Positions 56,476 through 63,318 of a stretch of 64,000 nt of DNA are shown one piece after another; position 1 is the stretch's first letter; the number at the start of each line of letters is the position of its first letter. A program made the translations under genes and the position numbers. The notes under the pieces are model-generated. The model did not search any database, had not been told where the DNA came from, and was given only the letters and a program-made list of their open reading frames with translations. The stretch comes from Flavobacteriaceae bacterium (GTDB lineage: Bacteria; Bacteroidota; Bacteroidia; Flavobacteriales; Flavobacteriaceae): the NCBI GenBank assembly GCA_002694465.1, contig NZMG01000003.1, positions 77,860-141,859 on the forward strand, written 5' to 3'.

Positions 56476-56630
56476 TATATAACAATGTATAACCGCAATT
56501 ACGGCGGATTCGACTACCCTTCGACAAGCTCAGGGCAGGCTAGAATCCACTCGGAATTGCTAACGCCAGTTCTTAACCGAATATTAACGCATATAAACCC
56601 GTAACTGACGGTTATACGAGACCGTTGTGC
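56476..56630 (+). repeat. attC-like site before cassette 4 (~155 bp)
   Basis: Outer arm TATATAAC (56476-56483), inner arms GTATAACCG (56487-56495) and CGGTTATAC (56609-56617), then the core GTTGTGCCTA at 56624. Nested pairing GGATTC / GAATCC surrounds CCCTTCGACAAGCTCAGG (56517-56534), the inverted copy of the repeat at 34396. The gene that should belong to this site is missing. Confidence 0.65.
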
Positions 56631-56658
56631 CTAATTTAAAAAAACGCCCGAACTTACT

Positions 56659-57171
56659 ATGATGTCTAATATTTCGAAAGCGGAATTAAAGGAAATAAAA
56701 CAAAATCTTCCAGATTATAAAAAGATAATTGAACAAGAAGAATCATTTATTGAAAACGGAAAATATAAAAAAATTTTCATTAGCGTTTTTGACCATTGGT
56801 TAACAAACGAAGAAGCGAGTGAAATGATTTTTGTCGACGAAAATCTAGACGAATTAATAGCACGCAGAAAAAAATTCAAAATAGTTGTGGAAGAATTATA
56901 TAAAGCAACTGATATTTATTTTTGGAAATATAAACGAAATTATCGATTGGTTTTGAAAAAGCCAATGAATTATAAAGACGTTCTAAGGAAATGCGATTTT
57001 GACAATTTATGGTCACAGAGCGGAAAAAGATACAGTTTGATTTTACCAAAATTTTCTGCTATTTACAGCGAAGAATGGGATTGGACTAATATCATTTGGT
57101 ATACTGATGAGAAAAAAATAGTTCCGATTATAAAAATTGCCGAAAAAGCTGGATTGAATATTTTGAAATAA
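56659..57171 (+). CDS. Cassette 4: 170-aa protein of unknown function
   Basis: A soluble, charged protein (MMSNISKAELKEIKQNLPDYKKIIEQEESFIENGKYKKIF, then DENLDELIARRKKF and LVLKKPMNYKDVLRKCDF, ending IIKIAEKAGLNILK). Family not recognised. It starts 34 bases after the core at 56624 and is followed 5 bases later by the outer arm TAGGCACAAC, the reverse complement of the cassette's first bases GTTGTGCCTA. The cassette spans 56625-57304. No promoter or terminator inside. Confidence 0.75.
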   Translation: MMSNISKAELKEIKQNLPDYKKIIEQEESFIENGKYKKIFISVFDHWLTNEEASEMIFVDENLDELIARRKKFKIVVEELYKATDIYFWKYKRNYRLVLKKPMNYKDVLRKCDFDNLWSQSGKRYSLILPKFSAIYSEEWDWTNIIWYTDEKKIVPIIKIAEKAGLNILK

Positions 57172-57175
57172 AAAC

Positions 57176-57310
57176 TAGGCACAACATCGGCTATCAGCCA
57201 TAGCTCCTGCTCGCTTACCCGGAAAATCCCACGGATTTTCCTACCGTTCAGACTTTTTTGGTAACTTAGTCGCAAAACCACGCCACGGCTCATAGCCAAA
57301 ACCGTTGGCA
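57176..57310 (+). repeat. attC-like site 4 (~135 bp)
   Basis: Outer arm TAGGCACAAC (57176-57185), inner arms GGCTATCAGCC (57189-57199) and GGCTCATAGCC (57287-57297; 10 of 11 paired), then CAAAACC and the next core GTTGGCAAC at 57304. An internal pair GGAAAATCC / GGATTTTCC adds a second stem. Confidence 0.75.
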
Positions 57311-57332
57311 ACAAGCTGACCAAATCAAGAAA

Positions 57333-57788
57333 ATGAAGTCATTAATTTGGATATTATTACTTTTTACCAACATTTTGATTGCGCAAACTCAAACGGAATT
57401 TAAAAGCGGAATGATAAATATTACAACTGACCAAAATATAGAAACGGAAAAACTGACAATAAAGCTGGTCGAAGGATTTGGTTGGAACATCACTCTTTAT
57501 GACCTGTTTCGAGAAAATAAAATCGTGAAAAATAACTTTCCGAAAGAAAAGGGAATTTATACTTTGGTCATTAATTACTCAGAAAATCTAGTCTATTCGG
57601 AATTAGTTCTTTACAAAACCGACCCGAAAAATGAACATTTGGAATTTAATTTCTACAAAGAAAATAATAGAATATTTTGCCGAGTAAAATCTGATTACGC
57701 AACAGAACTGAATAAAGAAATTGTTATGAACGAATTGGACTCTGAAATGAAAAAATTATTGGAATCCATAAACACGGAAAAAAATTAA
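57333..57788 (+). CDS. Cassette 5: exported protein of unknown function
   Basis: A 151-aa protein with signal peptide (MKSLIWILLLFTNILIAQTQ) and a small mature domain (FKSGMINITTDQNIETEKLTIKLVEGFGWNITLYDLF, then YTLVINYSENLVYSELVLYKTDP). Family not recognised. It begins 28 bases after the core at 57304 and ends just before the outer arm CAGTTGCCAAC. The cassette spans 57305-57921. Confidence 0.75.
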   Translation: MKSLIWILLLFTNILIAQTQTEFKSGMINITTDQNIETEKLTIKLVEGFGWNITLYDLFRENKIVKNNFPKEKGIYTLVINYSENLVYSELVLYKTDPKNEHLEFNFYKENNRIFCRVKSDYATELNKEIVMNELDSEMKKLLESINTEKN

Positions 57789-57792
57789 AAGC

Positions 57793-57927
57793 CAGTTGCC
57801 AACATCGGCTATAGCAAATGCGGGCTGACTGCTTAAAAATGAAAATATTACAACTAAACAACATTCGGTCTGGCGGACAAAGATTCGGTTTCAAAACCCC
57901 GCACTTGCCATAGCCAAACCGTTACCA
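57793..57927 (+). repeat. attC-like site 5 (~135 bp)
   Basis: Outer arm GTTGCCAAC mirrors the cassette start GTTGGCAAC. Inner arms GGCTATAGCAAATGCGGG (57807-57824) and CCCGCACTTGCCATAGCC (57898-57915) pair at 16 of 18 positions. The next core GTTACCAGCA begins at 57921. Confidence 0.78.
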
Positions 57928-57932
57928 GCAAT

Positions 57933-58628
57933 TTGAAAAAAGTGTATCGTATAATTTTAACTTTTAGCTTTTTAATCATTTTTATATCGTGTAAAACGAT
58001 TCATAAGAATGCCAAAACTGAATTGCCAAAAATTGGCACTTCAAAAAATTTATATGCATTCATAGGTGAAAAAATATCTGTAACGGAATTTGACCCAAAT
58101 GAAAATAATATTAAAATTGAGATTGATTCAATAACTGGAGATACAATTCGAAGAGTTCGTTATGTAATGGATAATGGGTATATATGTAAATATCTTGTAA
58201 AACGGAATTTATACAATCAAATTGAAAATGATACAATTGAATTTAAAGCTTACGACCATTATGGAAGACCTGGATTCGAGAATTATGATAAATTAATATT
58301 GTACTTATCAAAAGACAAAGAAGGGAATTATTTTCACCGCAAATATCAATTCGAGTCCATATTTTTAGATTCGAAGAAAAGATTTTATAGTTATCCAAAA
58401 TTTCTTGGGAATGGTTATTTAGAAACAGCTAATGACCTAAAAAGTATTGAAGTGGAGTTTCCCGAAAGTGAAAGGTTTGATATTAGCAATCTTGGAGAAG
58501 ACGGAATAAAAGGTTATTATCCAGATTATTATTACCGAGTAGAAAAACAATATGCGTATCCGGTAAGAGGAATGTTTTTGGAAGAATTAATTGAGTTTAG
58601 ACTTAGAACAACTTTTAAAGATTTGTGA
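57933..58628 (+). CDS. Cassette 6: lipoprotein of unknown function
   Basis: A 231-aa lipoprotein with signal MKKVYRIILTFSFLIIFISC (TTG start) and the lipid Cys followed by KTIHKNAK. The mature part is beta-rich (FDPNENNIKIEIDSITGDTIRRVRYVMDNGYICKYLV, FKAYDHYGRPGFENYDKLILYLSKDKEGNYF). Family not recognised. It starts only 11 bases after the core at 57921, and ends 8 bases before the outer arm TGCTGGTAAC, the reverse complement of GTTACCAGCA. It is the last cassette. Confidence 0.75.
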   Translation: MKKVYRIILTFSFLIIFISCKTIHKNAKTELPKIGTSKNLYAFIGEKISVTEFDPNENNIKIEIDSITGDTIRRVRYVMDNGYICKYLVKRNLYNQIENDTIEFKAYDHYGRPGFENYDKLILYLSKDKEGNYFHRKYQFESIFLDSKKRFYSYPKFLGNGYLETANDLKSIEVEFPESERFDISNLGEDGIKGYYPDYYYRVEKQYAYPVRGMFLEELIEFRLRTTFKDL

Positions 58629-58636
58629 ATAAAAAC

Positions 58637-58665
58637 TGCTGGTAACACCCGTATATAACATATAA
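58637..58665 (+). repeat. Truncated terminal attC-like site
   Basis: Outer arm TGCTGGTAAC (58637-58646) is followed by CCGTATATAACATAT but no pairing inner arm or GTT core follows before the sigma factor gene, so the array seems to end in a broken site. Confidence 0.5.
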
Positions 58666-58801
58666 ATTCCTTCAAAAAATCCTACAAAAACCACCCCCTT
58701 GTTAAAAGAAAACCCAAACTTTTGTAACATTTTGCCTCTCCTTTACGTATAACCCCATACGAAAGGAAAAATTTAACTTAAAAAAGTAGGAGACCCCTTT
58801 A

Positions 58802-59665
58802 ATGAGACAACTTAAAATTACCAAGCAGGTTACTAATAGAGAAACCGCTTCCTTAGACAAGTATCTACAAGAAATTGGAAAAGTTGACTTAATCACCGCA
58901 GACGAAGAAGTAGAATTGGCACAGCGCATTAAAGCGGGTGACCAACGCGCCTTGGAAAAATTAACCAAAGCCAACCTTCGTTTCGTTGTTTCGGTAGCAA
59001 AACAGTACCAAAATCAAGGTTTAACCCTTCCCGATCTTATCAACGAAGGAAACCTAGGGCTTATAAAAGCCGCACAGCGTTTTGACGAAACAAGAGGATT
59101 TAAGTTTATTTCTTATGCCGTTTGGTGGATACGTCAGTCTATTTTACAGGCCTTGGCCGAACAATCTAGAATTGTACGTCTTCCTCTTAACAAAATTGGA
59201 AGTATCAATAAAATAAACAAAACCTTTGCTTTTCTTGAGCAAGCACACGAACGTCCACCTTCTGCCGAAGAAATTGCAAAAGAGTTGGATATGACTATTA
59301 ACGACGTAAAAGAGTCTATGAAAAACTCTGGCCGTCACGTATCTATGGATGCGCCATTGGTAGAAGGTGAAGATTCTAACCTATACGATGTATTACGTAG
59401 TGGTGAGTCTCCTAATCCAGACCGCTCTTTGTTACACGAGTCATTACGTACCGAAATCGAACGTGCCTTGGAAACCTTAACGCCTCGTGAGGCAGATGTG
59501 ATCCGTTTGTACTTTGGTTTAGGAAATCAACACCCTATGACCTTAGAAGAAATTGGTGAAACCTTCGATTTAACACGTGAGCGTGTACGCCAAATCAAGG
59601 AAAAAGCGATTAGACGTTTAAAACATACTTCAAGAAGTAAAATCTTGAAAACCTATTTGGGCTAG
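58802..59665 (+). CDS. rpoD: Primary sigma factor (RpoD/SigA family)
   Basis: A 287-aa sigma-70 family protein, short as in Bacteroidetes because region 1.1 is missing. It has region 1.2 ([27 protein letters not shown]), 2.1-2.4 ([56 protein letters not shown]), 3 (LPLNKI..) and 4.2 ([29 protein letters not shown]). It directs core RNA polymerase to the TTTG/TANNTTTG promoters of this phylum. The cassette array ends just upstream. Confidence 0.95.
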   Translation: MRQLKITKQVTNRETASLDKYLQEIGKVDLITADEEVELAQRIKAGDQRALEKLTKANLRFVVSVAKQYQNQGLTLPDLINEGNLGLIKAAQRFDETRGFKFISYAVWWIRQSILQALAEQSRIVRLPLNKIGSINKINKTFAFLEQAHERPPSAEEIAKELDMTINDVKESMKNSGRHVSMDAPLVEGEDSNLYDVLRSGESPNPDRSLLHESLRTEIERALETLTPREADVIRLYFGLGNQHPMTLEEIGETFDLTRERVRQIKEKAIRRLKHTSRSKILKTYLG

Positions 59666-59739
59666 TCCCATAACAATAACAACAGTATATAGTTTCCTTC
59701 TTGGAAATAAAGACTGTTCGTTTTTTGATTGATGAATGA

Positions 59740-59766
59740 CCTCCGGCTGATTACCGGAGGTTTTTT
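59740..59766 (+). terminator. Terminator after rpoD
   Basis: Stem CCTCCGG / CCGGAGG with a 7-base loop and a run of six T. Confidence 0.9.
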
Positions 59767-59798
59767 CATATATTTATACGAACAACCAACCTTTATTA

Positions 59799-60197
59799 AT
59801 GAATCATACTATTTGTTATATAAGCAAAGCAAAAGAAGGACTAACGGACTTAGAAATCCAGGAAATCTTCACTACGACTCAAACAAGGAACAACGCTGAA
59901 AATATTAAAGGAATTTTATTGTATGGTTTCGGAAATTTTTTCCAAGTATTGGAAGGTGAAAAGAAAATAATTGAAGACCTTTACCTCCATAAAATAAGTG
60001 AAGATAAAAGGCATAGTGATATTTTAACCATTATTAATTATCATATAAAACATCCCATTTTTGAGGCCTATAGTTCAGAGTTTAATATTGTGAAGACCAA
60101 TAACCAATTAGATACTATAAAAGCTTATTTAAATCAAAATTCGCTTCACCATTTATCAAAAAACATACAACGCATGTTAAATCCATTCCTTTTATAA
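59799..60197 (+). CDS. BLUF-domain blue light sensor
   Basis: A 132-aa stand-alone BLUF protein with flavin-binding residues Tyr7 (CYISKA), Asn31 (TRNNAENIKGILLY) and Gln49 (FFQVLEG), the triad that rearranges its hydrogen bonds under blue light. The ~35-residue C-terminal extension (LDTIKAYLNQNSLHHLSKNIQRMLNPFLL) is helical and may bind a partner. rpe follows after 2 bases. The output is unknown. Confidence 0.88.
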   Translation: MNHTICYISKAKEGLTDLEIQEIFTTTQTRNNAENIKGILLYGFGNFFQVLEGEKKIIEDLYLHKISEDKRHSDILTIINYHIKHPIFEAYSSEFNIVKTNNQLDTIKAYLNQNSLHHLSKNIQRMLNPFLL

Positions 60198-60199
60198 TT

Positions 60200-60859
60200 A
60201 TGAGTATTACATTAATTGCCCCTTCCATTTTAGCAGCCGATTTTGCCAACCTTCAACGCGATATTGAAATTGTAAACCAAAGCGAAGCCGATTGGTTTCA
60301 TATTGACATCATGGACGGTGTGTTTGTACCCAATATTTCCTTTGGAATGCCTGTTTTAAAAGCCATTAGCAAACATGCCAAAAAAACAATAGATGTGCAT
60401 TTAATGATTGTGGATCCAGATCGATACATTTCAACATTTGCTTCTTTGGGAGCCAATGTACTTACCGTACATTACGAAGCGTGTACGCACCTTCACCGTA
60501 CCCTCCAAGCCATTAAAGCTGAAGGTATGAAAGCAGGTGTGGCTTTAAATCCGCATACGCCTATTCACTTATTAGAGGATATCATTCAAGATGTGGATTT
60601 AGTTTGCCTTATGAGTGTGAACCCTGGATTTGGAGGGCAAAGCTTTATCGAAAATACCTACCATAAAGTTAAAGCCCTAAAAAAATTAATTTCTGAAAAA
60701 GGGGCTGCTACCCAAATTGAAATCGATGGTGGTGTTACCAACAAAAACGCAAAACAATTAAAAGACGCTGGTGCCGATGTCTTGGTTGCTGGCAGTTATG
60801 TATTTGGCGCTCAAAACCCTACTGAGACCATCGCAGGGCTTAAAGAACTGACCCAATAA
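60200..60859 (+). CDS. rpe: Ribulose-phosphate 3-epimerase
   Basis: A 219-aa TIM-barrel enzyme: IAPSILAADFANLQRDIEIV, DWFHIDIMDGVFVPNISFG, DVHLMIVDP, CLMSVNPGFGGQSFIENTYHKV and IEIDGGVTNKNAKQLKDAGADVLVAGS, containing the zinc-binding His/Asp residues. It interconverts ribulose-5-phosphate and xylulose-5-phosphate in the pentose phosphate pathway. Coupled closely to the BLUF gene. Confidence 0.97.
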   Translation: MSITLIAPSILAADFANLQRDIEIVNQSEADWFHIDIMDGVFVPNISFGMPVLKAISKHAKKTIDVHLMIVDPDRYISTFASLGANVLTVHYEACTHLHRTLQAIKAEGMKAGVALNPHTPIHLLEDIIQDVDLVCLMSVNPGFGGQSFIENTYHKVKALKKLISEKGAATQIEIDGGVTNKNAKQLKDAGADVLVAGSYVFGAQNPTETIAGLKELTQ

Positions 60860-60921
60860 AGGTCAATAATTATAATTTTAAACTTCTTTTAGTAGCTTTA
60901 TTGTAATTTTCAACCTAAATC

Positions 60922-62016
60922 TTGAAAATGCAAATTACTCCTTCTTTCGATTCTTGGACGTCCATGTTCCTTTTGGCGGTACCCATGGGATTATTTTTAT
61001 TTCTATCGATTATGTTTACAAAGGATAAAAAAAACCTCCCCATAGGATTTTTAATGCTGGCGTTTTCACTTATTCTTTTTCAGTATGTCTTGTATTGGAC
61101 ACGCTATGAGGTAGTTTTTCCGTATTTACAATTACTTCCTCATGTATGCTACTACACGACTGGACCCCTCCTCTATTTATACTTTCTCAATTTACATAAG
61201 AAGGAAGTAAAGTTTAATTTTGGATTCCATTTTCTACCCGCCTTTTTGGTTTTGGTCACTTATCTTGCCATTTTAACCAATCAATTAGGGATTGCTGAAT
61301 TTAGAGTTCCATGGCGCTGGTTTTCTATGAATCCGTGGTTCATCGCCATCCACATGGGAGTCTATTCAACTTTAATATTTCTTCAAATTTATAAGCAAAA
61401 AACAACCACCCAATATGAAAAACTTCGCGCACGTTGGAGTAAAATATTGGTGATCTTGTTTTCTGCATTTACACTCGCTTATATTTCTTATTATGTTTTG
61501 GTTCGCTTTCCCTTTTTTAATAGTGAATGGGATTATATGATTTCCATCACCATGAGTATTTCCATTTATACCATTGGATTTTTTATCATAAAACAACCGC
61601 AGGTTTTTGATGGAGAGTTCTTTGCTGAATTGTTTCTTCCCAATAACAATAAAGACACTTCGTTTGAAGAATCATTAATGAACGAACTTTATGTAAAACT
61701 CACCAAACACATGGAAATCGAAAAACCATTCATAGATAACGAGCTTCGATTGGTAAATTTAGCAGATGACTTAGGTTTTTCTACCCATTTACTTTCAAAA
61801 GTGATCAATAAAAAATCTGGAAAAAATTTTAATCAATTTATTAATGATTATCGATTGCAGGAAGCCAAACGCTTACTGTTGGAAAACCCAGAATACAGTA
61901 TAAAAAGTATTTATTTTGATGTAGGTTTTAATAACAAAGCGACCTTCTACAATGCCTTTAAAAAAGAGTTTCACTGCACTCCTACACAGTTTCGAGACAC
62001 CGTTATTACCTCGTAA
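60922..62016 (+). CDS. AraC-family regulator with N-terminal membrane domain
   Basis: A 364-aa membrane-bound regulator. About seven hydrophobic helices in residues ~10-240 form a sensor domain, followed by a C-terminal AraC/XylS DNA-binding domain (LRLVNLADDLGFSTHLLSKVINKKSGKNFNQFINDYRLQEAKRLLLENPEYSIKSIYFDVGFNNKATFYNAFKKEFHCTPTQFRD). Such proteins are common in Bacteroidetes; the signal is unknown. The ATG at 60922 or the next at 60928 may start it. Confidence 0.9.
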   Translation: MKMQITPSFDSWTSMFLLAVPMGLFLFLSIMFTKDKKNLPIGFLMLAFSLILFQYVLYWTRYEVVFPYLQLLPHVCYYTTGPLLYLYFLNLHKKEVKFNFGFHFLPAFLVLVTYLAILTNQLGIAEFRVPWRWFSMNPWFIAIHMGVYSTLIFLQIYKQKTTTQYEKLRARWSKILVILFSAFTLAYISYYVLVRFPFFNSEWDYMISITMSISIYTIGFFIIKQPQVFDGEFFAELFLPNNNKDTSFEESLMNELYVKLTKHMEIEKPFIDNELRLVNLADDLGFSTHLLSKVINKKSGKNFNQFINDYRLQEAKRLLLENPEYSIKSIYFDVGFNNKATFYNAFKKEFHCTPTQFRDTVITS

Positions 62017-62107
62017 TTTATAAAAAAAGAGTCCATTTTTATAAATATGAACCCCTTATAGTTTTCATGTGGGGATATTAGCTATCAGAAACTTTAAAAT
62101 CAATACT

Positions 62108-63241
62108 ATGAAAGCAACAAAATTCATACTCTCGGTATTTACAATACTCTTGACCATGACAATTTCTGCACAAACATCACACTACATCTATGTAAGTGAC
62201 GCTGGAAATTTTAATATCCCAACATCGCAAGTCTTACGATATGACTTAGATGGTAGCAATCCCCAAGTTTTTATCTCAAGTGATGATTTTGCTGCACAAG
62301 GTGTAGGTTGGCCACAAGACATCTTATTTCTGGAAGACCAAGGAGTCGTTCTTATTTCTTGTTTAATAGGCAATAAAATAACAAAGCATGATGCTTCAAC
62401 TGGTGCCTATCTTGAAGATTTTGCAGCTGTTCCAGGAGGACCTACACGTATGAAAATTGGTCCTGACAACACTATTTACGTTGTTCAATGGAGTAATTCA
62501 GACAACAAAGTGTTAAGATTTGAGCAAGACGGCACACCATTAGGAGAATACACAGACACTGGAGTGGGGCGAAGTGTGGGATTGGATTTTGATCTAGTTG
62601 GAAATATGTATGTAGGATCGTATGGAAGCAACACCGTTACTAAATTCGACAGTTCTGGCATCTCACAGGGGGTCTTAATCGACACACAACTTTCTGGACC
62701 TACCAATGTTTTAGTTGAACAAGGCGGAACGATATTAGTGTTAAATTGGAATGGAGGAAATATTGAACGTTTTGATAATAATGGAAACCATATCGAAACG
62801 TTTACAACATCCGTTACTCAGCCAGAAGGAATTGCCATTCATCCTGTTACTTTTAACTACGTTGTTGGCAACGGTGGTCCTGGTCAAATAGATGAATTTT
62901 CAAATGATGGAACGTTTCAAGGAAGCATTGTGAGTAGTGGTTCTGGCGGATTACTACAACCCAACGCAGTCGTTTTTCGAGATGCTACGCTGGCTATAAA
63001 AGATTTTAAAAAAAGTAAAATTTTAGTCAGTCCAACAATGGGTTCAGAATTCAAATTAAATACTTTAGAAACTCAGGTATTAGATTCCATTGAAGTATTC
63101 ACTATACTAGGACAAAAAGTAGACACTATTGCTGTTGCCCAAGAATCTTGGAGTGCTACTAAGCTAAGTGAAGGAATCTATATTCTTGTAGCAAAACAGG
63201 GTGCAAATACCTATACGCAAAAAATAATGGTGAAGAAATAG
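62108..63241 (+). CDS. Secreted NHL-like beta-propeller protein with T9SS sorting domain
   Basis: A 377-aa secreted protein with signal MKATKFILSVFTILLTMTISAQ. It has repeats of the type 'L.FL.D.G.V..S...G..I...D..TG', typical of NHL/SMP-30-like propellers (QDILFLEDQGVVLISCLIGNKITKHDASTGAY, GLDFDLVGNMYVGSYGSNTVTKFD). The C-terminal ~75 residues form a type A sorting domain (ILVSPTMGSEFKLNTLETQVLDSIEVFTILGQKVDT...EGIYILVAKQGANTYTQKIMVKK). The Met at 62108 is chosen as the signal start over the GTG at 62069. A terminator follows. Confidence 0.88.
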   Translation: MKATKFILSVFTILLTMTISAQTSHYIYVSDAGNFNIPTSQVLRYDLDGSNPQVFISSDDFAAQGVGWPQDILFLEDQGVVLISCLIGNKITKHDASTGAYLEDFAAVPGGPTRMKIGPDNTIYVVQWSNSDNKVLRFEQDGTPLGEYTDTGVGRSVGLDFDLVGNMYVGSYGSNTVTKFDSSGISQGVLIDTQLSGPTNVLVEQGGTILVLNWNGGNIERFDNNGNHIETFTTSVTQPEGIAIHPVTFNYVVGNGGPGQIDEFSNDGTFQGSIVSSGSGGLLQPNAVVFRDATLAIKDFKKSKILVSPTMGSEFKLNTLETQVLDSIEVFTILGQKVDTIAVAQESWSATKLSEGIYILVAKQGANTYTQKIMVKK

Positions 63242-63260
63242 TTCCTTTTACATAATAAGT

Positions 63261-63294
63261 AAAAGCCTGCTTGTCCTAACAAGCAGGCTTTTTT
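63261..63294. terminator. Terminator after the propeller gene
   Basis: A 14-base stem AAAAGCCTGCTTGT / ACAAGCAGGCTTTT with a CCTA loop and further T's. Confidence 0.92.
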
Positions 63295-63318
63295 ATCTTT
63301 ACTCCAAAGAATTAGCAA

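Noticed and set aside
37497..58640. Cassette hairpins as ordinary rho-independent terminators
   Set aside because: They are 135-230 bases long, have no T-tract, share conserved arms, and their outer arm matches the start of the same cassette.
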